Assembly (NCBI RefSeq): GCF_030324495.1
Contig: NZ_JACAGN010000005.1
Span: forward strand, 173,144 to 237,143
Direction: 5' to 3'
Length of the DNA: 64,000 bases
Source of the DNA: Myroides sp. 1354
GTDB taxonomy: Bacteria; Bacteroidota; Bacteroidia; Flavobacteriales; Flavobacteriaceae
Positions 18,999 to 28,094 of this stretch are shown here, one piece after another (the first letter of the stretch is position 1; every line of letters starts with the position of its first letter). The position numbers and the translations under genes were made by a program. Under the pieces are notes generated by a model. The model made no database searches, had not been told where the DNA came from, and worked only from the letters and a program-made list of their open reading frames with translations.

Positions 18999-20345
18999 AT
19001 GAAAGAACAAATTAATAGAATCAAAGAAAAGTTAGTAAACATTGAACAATACGATGAGGACTTTGAAGTGTTTGGAGCAGATTCGCATGAATATCAAGTA
19101 GGCCCTTGTGTAACCACTACTGAAGTAAGCACTTTTGAACAAAAGTGTTCCATTGCATTACCTGAAGCTTATGTGACATTTGTTACCCAAATAGGCCATG
19201 GTAGTACAAATGAAAATGCCTATATGGGAAGTGCTGCGGGACCCTATTATGGCATTTATCCCATGGGAGAAGGATTAGACGATTTACCTGTAGGTGATAA
19301 TAAAAAGTATCTAAGTTATCCTTGTTTGTTGCGCCCTGACATGACTGATGAAGAATGGAACATGCTAACAGTACCCATGAATGACGATAATTTGTCCGAT
19401 GAGGCTTATGATGCGATTGTAGGTCCTTTATATGGTGGAATATTGCCCATTGGAACCCAAGGATGTGCAATTACGACAGGTTTAATTCTCAACGGAACCT
19501 ATAAAGGGCGAATCGTTTACCTCAATGAAGACTACAAGCCCATATTTGCCTACGAATCTCATTTTTTGGATTGGTATGAACGCTGGATAGATGAAATTAT
19601 ATCAGGTGATTTACGCGCAGAACACGCAGGTTGGTTTGGGTATAGAAGAGGAGGAACAAGTGCGTTTTTATGGGAGGCCTTTCAAACTGCTAGGGAAGAA
19701 AAAGAACAATTGGAATATCTGGAGGGACTCATCAATAAAGGTGAGATTAGCGATGAAATTCTTCAAGCCATTGTACAGAAAATTCCTTTGGCAACTCCCG
19801 ATGTAAAAGAAAACTTAATCACAATATTAGCAAAAACAAAATACGATTTAGCTTTGCCATTTTTACTCCAAGAAGTGGAGGTAAATTTGTTGTTTGTCTT
19901 ACAGAAGATTCACTGGTACGGAAAAAACGAGGCTGATTGGTTGCCGATTTTAGATCGATATAAAGAGCAAATAGACGAAGAAGAAACGTATCGTTTTTAT
20001 ACCTATATTGCTAGTAAAGCAACGGAAGATTTTGCTCATTTGATTCTACCAGGCTTATCTTCGAGTAAGGCATCAATCCGAAGTCAGGCGATTTATACCT
20101 TGGGAAAATTGAGTACTAAACAAGCCTATGTCTCTTATTTTATTACCGCTCTAGAAGACGACGATGAAAGTGTTGTCCTTTATAGTCTGCAAGCCTTAAG
20201 AGGAGTAGAGGATGATCGACTGTCTCAAGCATATACTTCAGTGTATCACAAGTATAAAAATAGGGAAGAGGAGAATTATATTCTGATTAATCTAATGCAT
20301 CGTTTAGAGGAAATGAAATTAACATTAGAAGATTTACAAGGATAA
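18999..20345 (+). CDS. SUKH (SMI1/KNR4) domain protein with C-terminal HEAT-like repeats
   Basis: Residues about 25-205 form a SMI1/KNR4 (SUKH) domain: FEQKCSIALPEAYVTFVTQIGHG, the GPYYGIYP loop, GGILPIGTQGC and FLDWYERWIDEII are family hallmarks. Residues about 240-440 look like alpha-helical repeats of HEAT/PBS-lyase type (ASIRSQAIYTLGKL, SVVLYSLQALRG). SUKH domains are common immunity proteins against polymorphic toxins but also occur in housekeeping roles. With HEAT repeats and no adjacent toxin gene, immunity is only one possibility. Start is ATG 18999; a GTG at 18993 is also in frame. The ATG of kptA abuts its stop directly. Confidence 0.85.
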   Translation: MKEQINRIKEKLVNIEQYDEDFEVFGADSHEYQVGPCVTTTEVSTFEQKCSIALPEAYVTFVTQIGHGSTNENAYMGSAAGPYYGIYPMGEGLDDLPVGDNKKYLSYPCLLRPDMTDEEWNMLTVPMNDDNLSDEAYDAIVGPLYGGILPIGTQGCAITTGLILNGTYKGRIVYLNEDYKPIFAYESHFLDWYERWIDEIISGDLRAEHAGWFGYRRGGTSAFLWEAFQTAREEKEQLEYLEGLINKGEISDEILQAIVQKIPLATPDVKENLITILAKTKYDLALPFLLQEVEVNLLFVLQKIHWYGKNEADWLPILDRYKEQIDEEETYRFYTYIASKATEDFAHLILPGLSSSKASIRSQAIYTLGKLSTKQAYVSYFITALEDDDESVVLYSLQALRGVEDDRLSQAYTSVYHKYKNREEENYILINLMHRLEEMKLTLEDLQG

Positions 20346-20888
20346 ATGGAAGAAGCAAGAAAAAAGAGTATAGGAAAGTTTTTGTCTTTGATTTTACGAC
20401 ACGAACCTAGTAAAATTGGCATTCAATTAGACGCTAATGGTTGGGCTGATATTGAAGAACTAATTCAGAAGTGTGGAAAACACCGCGTTTCTTTTACTCG
20501 AAAAGAGTTAGATGAAATTGTCGCAACAAATAATAAGAAAAGGTATTCGTTAAATGAAGATCAAACAAAAATAAGAGCTAATCAAGGACATTCCATTGCA
20601 GTAGATATGGAGTTTACCCCTCAAGAGCCTCCTGCTTTTCTGTATCATGGAACAGCTGATCGTTTTTTACCCTCTATTTACAGCGAAGGCATCAAAAAGA
20701 TGAGTAGACAACACGTACATTTAAGTCAGGATAAAGAAACGGCAATAGCTGTTGGTTCTCGTCATGGACGCGTGGTGGTACTCACTATTTTAGCCGGAAA
20801 AATGCAAGAAGAAGGCTTGTTGTTTTATTGCTCAGCGAACGGGGTTTGGCTAACCGATTATATTGATCCTAAATATATCTCTAGTTGA
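20346..20888 (+). CDS. kptA: RNA 2'-phosphotransferase (Tpt1/KptA)
   Basis: Transfers an internal RNA 2'-phosphate to NAD+, giving ADP-ribose 1'',2''-cyclic phosphate; in bacteria the natural substrate is unclear. The 180 residues contain the Tpt1 signatures KFLSLILRHEPSKIGI (Arg/His dyad), GWADIEELI, the NAD-binding YHGTADRFLPSIYSEGI and HVHLSQDKETAIAVGSRHG. Length is typical. The start codon follows the stop of the SUKH gene without a gap, so the two are almost certainly co-transcribed. The family call is secure; why it sits with HutD and SUKH proteins is not known. Confidence 0.93.
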   Translation: MEEARKKSIGKFLSLILRHEPSKIGIQLDANGWADIEELIQKCGKHRVSFTRKELDEIVATNNKKRYSLNEDQTKIRANQGHSIAVDMEFTPQEPPAFLYHGTADRFLPSIYSEGIKKMSRQHVHLSQDKETAIAVGSRHGRVVVLTILAGKMQEEGLLFYCSANGVWLTDYIDPKYISS

Positions 20889-20892
20889 TGAT

Positions 20893-20934
20893 TGGGAGTT
20901 ACCAACGAACGACGTACAACAAACAACGTACAAT
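20893..20934. repeat. Short heptad-period tandem tract
   Basis: Degenerate seven-base units (ACCAACG, AACGACG, TACAACA, AACAACG, TACAATT) fill most of the gap between the convergent kptA and membrane-protein genes. It is part of the seven-base repeat family seen elsewhere in the window. Confidence 0.5.
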
Positions 20935-20938
20935 TCTC

Positions 20939-21256
20939 CTATCTCAAAATAAAAATAAGCACATAGGTAATTACCAACGATTTAAAAGAAAGAAAAGCGA
21001 AGGAGTCCACGGATAATTTTCTGTTGATTACACTAAACCCTAAAGCAATAGGCAGAGCGTAAAGTGCATAATACATGGGAGTATACAATTCATTGTATAC
21101 CCAAGCGGCCCATTCTCCTGTGTGAAAACCCGTGAGGTAGGAAGCGCGTATAATCCAAAGAATTAAGTGAATAAAGCACAAAGCAAAAATTGAAATATCA
21201 GCAATTTTTGCCCATTTTACTCTTGTTTTAGTTGAGTTTTGGTCGATGTTCTCCAT
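20939..21256 (-). CDS. Small membrane protein (105 aa), unknown
   Basis: Three hydrophobic segments (about 22-38, 58-75, 86-104) in a 105-residue protein with a hydrophilic N-terminus. It ends IFILR. I do not recognise a family. The start codon overlaps the end of the M28 peptidase gene by 29 bases, so the two are translated from one message. Confidence 0.65.
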   Translation of the reverse strand: MENIDQNSTKTRVKWAKIADISIFALCFIHLILWIIRASYLTGFHTGEWAAWVYNELYTPMYYALYALPIALGFSVINRKLSVDSFAFLSFKSLVITYVLIFILR

Positions 21257-22250
21257 TTGCTAATTGCCAAGCCGTTTCAAAAATAAATTGCGTTCTCTTC
21301 GTTAAAATAGGAAAGTCGATTTTATCAAACGTATCTGAGGGAAGATGATAGTCATCATGTGTGCCGTTGTAAAAGAAGATAGCTGGAATATTGTGCTTCG
21401 CAAAATTATAATGATCCGAGCGATAATAAATGCGTTGAGGATCATTGTCGTCATTAAATTTATAATCCAATACTAAATTGACCGATTCTTTATTGGCTCT
21501 TTCTGCCGTATGATGTAAATCTTGACTGAGTTTATCCGAACCTACTAAAAAGATATAATCTTGTGTAGAAAGATGCTCTGTACTACGTCTGCCAATCATG
21601 TCAATGTTTAAATTGGCAATTGTTTGTTTTAGTGAAATAGGCGGATTTTGGGTGTAAAATTTAGATCCAAATAAGCCAAACTCTTCTCCTGTTAGGTGGA
21701 GAAAAAGAACTGAGCGTTTTGGTCGAATACCTTCTTCTATGAGGGATTGAAAAACACGTGCAATTTCCATTACTGCTGAGGTACCTGAACCGTTATCATC
21801 TGCTCCATAGTATATTTTGTCTAACAAAATACCCATATGATCAAAATGAGCTGAAATAACTAACACTTCCTCTGGTTTTTCACTTCCTTCAATATAAGCC
21901 CAAACATTTTCACTGTCTTTTAGTTTCATTTGCCAATTCGTCATGAAAGAAGCAGGGATGGGCTGAAAATAACTGTTAGTATTAGGAGGTGTTCCAATAC
22001 CCAGTTTTTGATAGTAATTCGCTAGATAATGAGCTGCTTTTCGCTGACCAGGTTCTCCAGTACGACGCCCTCCCAAACTATCTGCTGTTAAAACCAATAA
22101 ACTCTTTTTAATCGAATCAGAAGAGATACGGGTAAAATAAGCCTTTTGAACTTCTGTTGTATTGCTTTGTACTGCGGATTGTGGGGATTGACATTGAACA
22201 AATCCCATACCAAACAAACAAAAGGCAGATAAAAGCAGTAGTTTTTTCAT
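21228..22250 (-). CDS. M28-family metallopeptidase lipoprotein
   Basis: Zinc aminopeptidase of the M28 family (PA-less), exported and lipid-anchored. From ATG 22250 the signal peptide ends GFVQC, giving a lipidated Cys near residue 20. Metal-binding and catalytic motifs appear in order: SAHFDHMG, GADDNGSGTSA, HLTGEEFGLFGS, NLNIDMIGR and near the C-terminus GTHDDYHLPSDT. All five zinc ligands expected for two metals are present. The 340-residue length is usual for Bacteroidota members. The small membrane-protein gene overlaps its 3' end. Confidence 0.92.
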   Translation of the reverse strand: MKKLLLLSAFCLFGMGFVQCQSPQSAVQSNTTEVQKAYFTRISSDSIKKSLLVLTADSLGGRRTGEPGQRKAAHYLANYYQKLGIGTPPNTNSYFQPIPASFMTNWQMKLKDSENVWAYIEGSEKPEEVLVISAHFDHMGILLDKIYYGADDNGSGTSAVMEIARVFQSLIEEGIRPKRSVLFLHLTGEEFGLFGSKFYTQNPPISLKQTIANLNIDMIGRRSTEHLSTQDYIFLVGSDKLSQDLHHTAERANKESVNLVLDYKFNDDNDPQRIYYRSDHYNFAKHNIPAIFFYNGTHDDYHLPSDTFDKIDFPILTKRTQFIFETAWQLANGEHRPKLN

Positions 22251-22460
22251 AAACAATCAAATTAACGATGTAGTCTCGTGAGTAGACAAAAATACTAATT
22301 ATTTTCCGTTGTATATAATGGTTTTTACCTATTGTGCTGAGACGTTTAAAACCTTGATAATTTATTTAAAATGCAAAAAAATGATGTATTTAATAATACT
22401 ATTGCAGGTTTCTCCTTGCTGTAGTATAAAGATTTTGCGTGCATATATTTTAAAAACATA

Positions 22461-22502
22461 AAAAACGAGCTAAAATACCATGATATCTTAGCTCGTTTTT
22501 TA
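22461..22502 (-). terminator. Rho-independent terminator of the propeller gene
   Basis: AAAAACGAGCTAA pairs with TTAGCTCGTTTTT across a roughly 14-base loop. It lies 17 bases beyond the stop codon of the minus-strand gene at 22519, with the T-run on that strand. Confidence 0.8.
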
Positions 22503-22518
22503 TGCTAATCATTTTGAG

Positions 22519-24075
22519 TTAGTAATCCGCGTTTATTAAATTGTGATTAACTGGTAAATAACAACTATACACCGTTGTATATATTGATTTGATTTCCTCT
22601 TCAATAGGTTCTCCTAGATTATTTAAAGGGCGAAGCTTAATTAAGTAGTTGCCGGGTTTTTTAAATGAATGCCTAAGCTCCTCAACATTATCAATAATTA
22701 GAGGACCATCTCCTTCATCAAAATCGATTTCAATTCTAGCAGCGTTTGAACTGAGAGTGTACACCGCCTCTTCACCTACACAAATAGTTGTACTACCTTC
22801 AATTGCTACAAAAAAAGAAGATGCAAAAGTTGGAAGACCAGCACGAGTTCCTGATACACCATCAGCTCCTGTTCCTATTCCTGGAGATAAATCTTTCAAC
22901 GTATAAACCTTTGTGGTTAATGGTTCATTTGGGGTTTCAAACATATATAATATTGATGGATATGAGACAGAATAGTTAGGAGGGCTCATAGTCATATACA
23001 TACGAAGATCTGGCCCTAATTGAATCGCTCCACTAAAATAGTAGTTCGTTGGAACATCGTATTTTTTTAGAATCGCAGCATTTCCACGAAGCAATTCTTT
23101 AAAATCAAATACAGAAGCTACATATCTTGTTGTACCACCAGAACTTACGTATAAATAATTCCCGTCAGGAGAAAACTCTCCTCCATAATTGGTAATAGTT
23201 TTATTTGTACTTGCTTTATAATTGCTGATATTGGTAAATTCTCCTGTTTTATTATTAAATTCTCCCCAATATATATTATTTGCAAGATGTTCCATTAAAG
23301 CAAAATATTTTCCATTAGGTGAAATTTTAAGATAGCCATAAGCTGAACTACCTGGATTAAGTATACTATTTTGAATTGGAGATGTTACGGGATAGCTTGA
23401 TACACCATCTTTAGTTAATAACCAAGCTACCATTTTTGAATTGGCTGCAGCTCTGGATACAGCAATAATCCAATAATCAATACCATTAGCATGTTTTGTA
23501 GCTGCTAATGATTCAATAAAACTTGATTTCACAACCCCCGGAGGCATCACAAATTGTCTGTTTTTGGGTAATTCGAGTTTTCCTAAACCATTGTTTGCTT
23601 CAATATCAAGTATATTGTATGCAAACATGTTTAGACCAGTCATTCCAATTGAAATGGCAACATACTTCTTTTTATTTCGCGGAAATGGAACAATAATACC
23701 CGACTGAGCTGAGCTATAATGTCCTTCTAAATCTGTTGCATTTTCCATTATAACGTGGTTAGCGTTGTAGATGGTACTACCACTCGAATAAAACAATAGA
23801 TTACCTTGAGGATCCGACAATGAAAAAACACCTTCTCTTGTACTAATAGGATACATTTCAGGTCGAACGCTTTGAGGTTCATAACGTGTAGGTATTCCCG
23901 TCAATGCTACTGTTGTGTTAGGTGCATCAATTGACGATGCATTAAAAGTTTGTGTCTTATTCCAAGTAATTCCTTGACCTGATCCATAAAACCAATTGTA
24001 CGTTTCTTTTTGTGCAAAAACATTGAAACTGAGCATAATTAATACTATACTACAACATAAATTCACTTTTTTCAT
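22519..24075 (-). CDS. Secreted beta-propeller protein with PKD-like C-terminus
   Basis: A 518-residue exported protein. Residues 1-21 form a signal peptide ending VFAQK. The body shows repeats of WD40/TolB-like propeller type (LSDPQGNLLFYSSG, YLKISPNGKYFAL, GGEFSPDGNYLYVSSGG). Such proteins begin NWFYGSGQGITWN-like and are common among Bacteroidota type IX secretion cargo and gliding-associated proteins. Residues about 430-500 resemble a PKD fold. The C-terminus ends in a short Cys-containing tail rather than a type IX sorting domain, so it may stay periplasmic or have lost its last domain. I choose ATG 24075; the frame extends two codons to a TTG. Function unknown. Confidence 0.75.
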   Translation of the reverse strand: MKKVNLCCSIVLIMLSFNVFAQKETYNWFYGSGQGITWNKTQTFNASSIDAPNTTVALTGIPTRYEPQSVRPEMYPISTREGVFSLSDPQGNLLFYSSGSTIYNANHVIMENATDLEGHYSSAQSGIIVPFPRNKKKYVAISIGMTGLNMFAYNILDIEANNGLGKLELPKNRQFVMPPGVVKSSFIESLAATKHANGIDYWIIAVSRAAANSKMVAWLLTKDGVSSYPVTSPIQNSILNPGSSAYGYLKISPNGKYFALMEHLANNIYWGEFNNKTGEFTNISNYKASTNKTITNYGGEFSPDGNYLYVSSGGTTRYVASVFDFKELLRGNAAILKKYDVPTNYYFSGAIQLGPDLRMYMTMSPPNYSVSYPSILYMFETPNEPLTTKVYTLKDLSPGIGTGADGVSGTRAGLPTFASSFFVAIEGSTTICVGEEAVYTLSSNAARIEIDFDEGDGPLIIDNVEELRHSFKKPGNYLIKLRPLNNLGEPIEEEIKSIYTTVYSCYLPVNHNLINADY

Positions 24076-24081
24076 TTTCAA

Positions 24082-24835
24082 TTTTATTTTATCTATTATA
24101 GATTTAAATTCTTTCTAAGACTCTTGATACAAGGAGACTTAAATCATTTTAGGAGGATATCAATTCCTAAATTTTAACAGGAATTACGTCTTTGGAATTA
24201 GAAAACCAAATACCTGACTTTATACTCCCTTTCATCTGATTCATGCTATTGTTGTTTTTAGTATTGTTTTATACTTCTAAAAGATATTCTGATGATTCCA
24301 AAGAAAGGCTCCTATAGTAACAACACTATAAATAATTGTTCCATTCCTTTTTTATACTATTTAACTGTTATGGATTAATGTATATCATTTTTTAGCACAA
24401 CGACTTGTATAAATTTAAATGTTAACAAGTGTAAATATATTAATTAAAAACAATTAAATGTGTGGTTAATTTGTATATAATTTATTTTTAAAAGTGTTTT
24501 ATGAATAATCTTAAAAAATAATTCTCAATTAGTTAATCTATTTTCTTTATTTTTTTCAAAAACTACTTTTTGTATATTAATTCAGGTATAAAGTTCTCTT
24601 TAATAGAGGTTGTTAAAAATGTTGTTTTGGTCTTTTTTATATGTATTATATAAAGATTAACAAAGTATACGCGCGAATTTTGATTATTGCACTAATGCTT
24701 TTTTAAGTAGTTAAAAACAAAAACACTAAAGGCTGTTAAAAAATAGAACATCACGATGTTACAGTCAGTAATAAAATATGGAGTTACTCAAGTACATTCA
24801 TTTTGTTTTTCCTTTGTTTATATCTTCACTTACAA
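24082..24835. other. AT-rich intergenic region, no gene seen
   Basis: About 750 bases of very AT-rich sequence between two divergent genes. I found no open frame with family features, no tRNA-like fold and no clear tandem repeat. It presumably holds the promoter of the minus-strand propeller gene, although no good TAnnTTTG was found on that strand. Confidence 0.5.
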
Positions 24836-24865
24836 TTGTCCTTTTTATTAGTTGTGCTATATTTG
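24836..24865 (+). promoter_or_regulatory. Bacteroidota promoter of the SDR gene
   Basis: TTG at 24836-24838, a 19-base spacer and TATATTTG at 24858-24865 give a near-perfect consensus, 18 bases before ATG 24884. Confidence 0.75.
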
Positions 24866-24883
24866 TTGAAATAAAGAAAAAAC

Positions 24884-25693
24884 ATGGCGAAGGTAGTTTT
24901 TATTACAGGTGGATCATCTGGTATTGGTAAATCAATCGGTAACTTTTTATGCGAAAAAGGTTTTAAAGTGTATGGTACAAGTAGAAATCCTGAGCGCGTA
25001 ACTACGTCGCTATTTCCCTTAGTTCAATTGGATGTTCGAGATGAGCTTAGTATTGCTAAGGCAATTCAGACCGTAGTAGAAAAAGAAGGACGCTTGGATA
25101 TTCTAATTAACAATGCAGGAGTGGGAATTACGGGAGCCATTGAGGAAGTACCAACAGATGAAATTGTCAATAATTTTCAAACCAATGTATTCGGACCTAT
25201 TGCGGTAATGAAAGCAGCTTTACCAACGATGCGTCAACAAAAAAAAGGATTGATTATCAACGTAACATCCATTGCAGGATACATGGGACTGCCTTTTCGT
25301 GGGTATTATTCTTCTTCCAAAGGAGCGTTGGAATTGATTACAGAATCCTTGCGTATGGAATTAAAACCTTTCGGAATTGAAGTAACCAATGTGGCACCTG
25401 GAGATTTTGCTACCAATATTGCTGCAGGACGTTATCACGCACCTGTGATTGAAAATTCCCCTTATGAAGAAATCTATAAAATGTCGTTGGATATGATGAA
25501 TGAACACGTAGATAGCGGGGGAGACCCAATTGAAATGGCGCAGGCTATTTACAAGATTATTCAAACACCTAAGCCTAAAGTGCGCTATGTAATTGGAGCA
25601 CCCATGCAAAAGTTCTCTTTGTTTTTGAAAAAAATTCTCCCAGGCAAAACCTATGAAAAGCTCTTGATGAATCACTATAAAATTAAAGGCTAA
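24884..25693 (+). CDS. Short-chain dehydrogenase/reductase
   Basis: NAD(P)-dependent oxidoreductase of the classical SDR family, 269 residues. The nucleotide-binding TGGSSGIGKS lies at about 7-16, the NNAG motif at about 82-85, and the catalytic Ser-Tyr-Lys as NVTSIAGYMGL followed by YYSSSKGAL (Tyr and Lys about 150-155). The substrate cannot be told. The C-terminus is longer than in many SDRs and rich in Lys and Leu (KKILPGKTYEKLLMNHY), as in membrane-associated members. Confidence 0.9.
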   Translation: MAKVVFITGGSSGIGKSIGNFLCEKGFKVYGTSRNPERVTTSLFPLVQLDVRDELSIAKAIQTVVEKEGRLDILINNAGVGITGAIEEVPTDEIVNNFQTNVFGPIAVMKAALPTMRQQKKGLIINVTSIAGYMGLPFRGYYSSSKGALELITESLRMELKPFGIEVTNVAPGDFATNIAAGRYHAPVIENSPYEEIYKMSLDMMNEHVDSGGDPIEMAQAIYKIIQTPKPKVRYVIGAPMQKFSLFLKKILPGKTYEKLLMNHYKIKG

Positions 25694-25733
25694 AAAAGAA
25701 GAGAGAGAATGGCGGAAACGCGAATTAATATTG

Positions 25734-25741
25734 TATTTTTG
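25734..25741 (+). promoter_or_regulatory. Candidate -7 box for the aldolase gene
   Basis: TATTTTTG matches TAnnTTTG, 35 bases before ATG 25776. The -33 TTG is not evident. Confidence 0.4.
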
Positions 25742-25775
25742 ACACACAACATAACAAATTTTAAGTTTTAAAATT

Positions 25776-26432
25776 ATGAAGTTTTTTATTGACACCGCTA
25801 ACTTAGATCAAATTAAGGAAGCAGAAGCGCTGGGGGTATTAGATGGAGTGACGACAAATCCTTCTCTAATGGCTAAAGAGGGAATTACAGGCGCAGCAAA
25901 CATTTTAAACCACTACAAAGCAATTTGCAATATTGTAGAAGGAGATGTAAGTGCAGAAGTAATTTCAGTAGATTACGAAGGAATGATTAAAGAAGGAGAA
26001 GAGCTTGCTGCTTTACACCCGCAAATCGTTGTAAAATTACCCATGACAAAAGAAGGAGTAAAAGCGTGTAAATACTTTTCATCAAAAGGTATTCGTACAA
26101 ACGTTACTTTAGTATTCTCTGCAGGTCAAGCTTTATTGGCTGCTAAAGCAGGAGCTACTTATGTTTCTCCTTTCATCGGTCGTTTGGATGATATTTCAAC
26201 AGATGGATTAGTACTTATTGAAGAAATTCGCCAGATTTATGACAACTACGGATATGAAACACAAATCTTAGCCGCTTCAGTTCGTCATACGATGCATATC
26301 GTAAACTGTGCAAAAATCGGAGCTGATGTAATGACAGGTCCATTATCTGCAATTTTAGGCTTGTTGAAACACCCTTTAACAGATAACGGATTAGCTCAAT
26401 TTTTAGCGGATTACGCAAAAGGGAACCAATAA
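25776..26432 (+). CDS. fsa: Fructose-6-phosphate aldolase / short transaldolase
   Basis: Class I aldolase of the FSA/TalC subfamily, 218 residues, forming the typical short barrel without transaldolase extensions. It carries [13 protein letters not shown] at the start, [13 protein letters not shown] (24-36), the Schiff-base Lys87 in VVKLPMT, the TNVTLVFS strand, and [10 protein letters not shown]. Family members either cleave fructose 6-phosphate or act as transaldolases in the pentose phosphate pathway; the two cannot be separated from sequence alone, and in Bacteroidota it probably supplies the only transaldolase activity. A strong terminator follows. Confidence 0.9.
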   Translation: MKFFIDTANLDQIKEAEALGVLDGVTTNPSLMAKEGITGAANILNHYKAICNIVEGDVSAEVISVDYEGMIKEGEELAALHPQIVVKLPMTKEGVKACKYFSSKGIRTNVTLVFSAGQALLAAKAGATYVSPFIGRLDDISTDGLVLIEEIRQIYDNYGYETQILAASVRHTMHIVNCAKIGADVMTGPLSAILGLLKHPLTDNGLAQFLADYAKGNQ

Positions 26433-26470
26433 CCTTTACAATACAAAACTTATTTACAAACATACAAACT

Positions 26471-26507
26471 AAAAAAAGCCAACTTCGAACGAAGTTGGCT
26501 TTTTTTA
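26471..26507 (+). terminator. Strong rho-independent terminator
   Basis: AAAAAAGCCAACTTCG and CGAAGTTGGCTTTTTT pair over a two-base loop: a long perfect stem with a T-run, 38 bases after the aldolase stop codon. Confidence 0.9.
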
Positions 26508-26519
26508 GTTTGTATGTCG

Positions 26520-26555
26520 TTTGTTGATTGTTGATTGTTGTTTGTTGTTTGTTGA
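26520..26555. repeat. Heptad tandem tract (TTGTTGW)n
   Basis: Five consecutive seven-base units (TTGTTGA, TTGTTGA, TTGTTGT, TTGTTGT, TTGTTGA) directly downstream of the aldolase terminator. Confidence 0.7.
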
Positions 26556-26601
26556 ATTCTCGATGAAAGAAAAAGTATGCTTCAATCAAGAAAATCCGCG
26601 G

Positions 26602-26640
26602 TCAACCGTTAACCGTTAACTGATAACCGTTAACCAATTA
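26602..26640. repeat. Heptad tandem tract (AACCGTT)n
   Basis: Units AACCGTT, AACCGTT, AACTGAT, AACCGTT, AACCAAT run up to and into the stop codon of the minus-strand gltS gene. Sequence differs from the tract 50 bases earlier but the period of seven is kept. Confidence 0.65.
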
Positions 26641-27843
26641 CGAGATAAAAGTTAAAAATATATTTAAAATCAAGGCGTTGATAATATCAATAAAGAAAGC
26701 ACCTACTAAAGGAATAATTAAAAAGGCTTTATAAGAAGGACCAAATCGATTGGTAACCGCTTGGATATTAGCCACCGCAGTTGCAGTTGCACCAAGTCCA
26801 AAACCACAATGTCCAGCACTTAAAACGATAGCATCATAATCTTTCCCCATCCAACGATACGTAACATAAGCGGCGAAAACGAGCATAAGAACGACCTGAA
26901 TCAATAGAATTAGTAAAATAGGTAAAGCTAAATCGACAATTAACCACAGTTTTAATGACATTAATGCACAAGCTAAAAAGATAGAAAGACCCGTATTTCC
27001 AACCACATCAATATTTCTACTGTGTACTTTATATTTAAAGATATAGGTTAAGCTATTGCGGATGATTAATCCAATGAACAAACACCATACAAAAGTAGGT
27101 AGTTTAAAGGAGAATTGAGCATTCCAATCCGCCAACCACTGTCCTAAAACGAGGCAGATTGCCATCATAGTAACCGTGTGCATCATGGTGGTATAACTAA
27201 TAGGAGAAAAATTCTTTGATTTTGTAATATCTTGTTCTTCTTCCTGTTTTTCTATTGTTGCAGGATCCACCTCTTTGTAGTTGTTTTTCTTTAACAGACG
27301 ATAAGCTAAAGGTCCACCAATTGAACCACCGAAGATAAGTCCGAAAGTAGCGCAGGCCATTCCAATTTCTTTAGCTCCTAACAGCGGATTTCCACTAACA
27401 GCAAAATCATCCGCCCATGCACCAGCTGTACCGTGACCACCAGTGAGCGTAATCGAACCTGCAATCAGTCCAAATCTCAAATCGAGATTGAGAATTTTAG
27501 CTAAAATTACCCCTAAAGAATTTTGACAAATGATAAACACAGCTGCAATCACGAGAAAAATCACCAATGATTTTCCGCCTTGAAGTAGTTTTGAAAAATC
27601 TGCATTTAATCCAATCGAGGAGAAAAAGACAAGCATCATACTTTGTTGAATAGCCTCGTTAAAAGTGAAGTCCGTACCTAAAAAAGAGTGAGCACCCCAA
27701 GTAAATAGGGCAATTAAGAACCCCCCAACTACGGGTTCTGGAATATTATATTTTTGTAGCCAATTGACTTTTGATACAATAAAATGACCTAATAAAAGAA
27801 CTAGACAAGCTAACATTAAGGTTTCATAAATTCCAAAATCCAT
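26638..27843 (-). CDS. gltS: Sodium/glutamate symporter
   Basis: Na+-coupled glutamate uptake permease of the ESS family. The start ATG 27843 (MDFGIYETLML) gives 401 residues, the exact size of the E. coli protein; the longer frame to 27903 adds unrelated sequence. Two inverted halves each carry a re-entrant loop motif: SITLTGGHGTAGAW in the first and LSAGHCGFGLGATATA in the second. About ten to twelve membrane helices are separated by a charged cytoplasmic loop (about 205-225, Lys/Glu rich). The stop codon lies in a heptad repeat tract. Confidence 0.93.
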   Translation of the reverse strand: MDFGIYETLMLACLVLLLGHFIVSKVNWLQKYNIPEPVVGGFLIALFTWGAHSFLGTDFTFNEAIQQSMMLVFFSSIGLNADFSKLLQGGKSLVIFLVIAAVFIICQNSLGVILAKILNLDLRFGLIAGSITLTGGHGTAGAWADDFAVSGNPLLGAKEIGMACATFGLIFGGSIGGPLAYRLLKKNNYKEVDPATIEKQEEEQDITKSKNFSPISYTTMMHTVTMMAICLVLGQWLADWNAQFSFKLPTFVWCLFIGLIIRNSLTYIFKYKVHSRNIDVVGNTGLSIFLACALMSLKLWLIVDLALPILLILLIQVVLMLVFAAYVTYRWMGKDYDAIVLSAGHCGFGLGATATAVANIQAVTNRFGPSYKAFLIIPLVGAFFIDIINALILNIFLTFIS

Positions 27844-28062
27844 AGTAAGTATATTTAAGTTTTTTCCTCCTGTTTGTAAGGGAAACAAGCGTACTCGATG
27901 CACAAATATAAGTAAAGATCAAGTCAGTTGGCACTATGTGAAATATTTTTTGCGAGTTTTTTAAGTATTTTATTTAGTAGAATGTGAAAATATTTGAATA
28001 TTTCATTTTATTGCCTGATACTGTTGTGAATTGTGCAATAAAAAAAATGCAGTAAAACTTTT

Positions 28063-28091
28063 TTGTAGTCTGTGTGAAATATCTATTTTTG
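28063..28091 (+). promoter_or_regulatory. Promoter of guaA
   Basis: TTG 28063-28065, 18-base spacer, TATTTTTG 28084-28091. The -7 box ends three bases before the start codon ATG 28095, so the transcript would be leaderless or nearly so. No riboswitch-like fold was seen upstream. Confidence 0.65.
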
Positions 28092-28094
28092 CAT

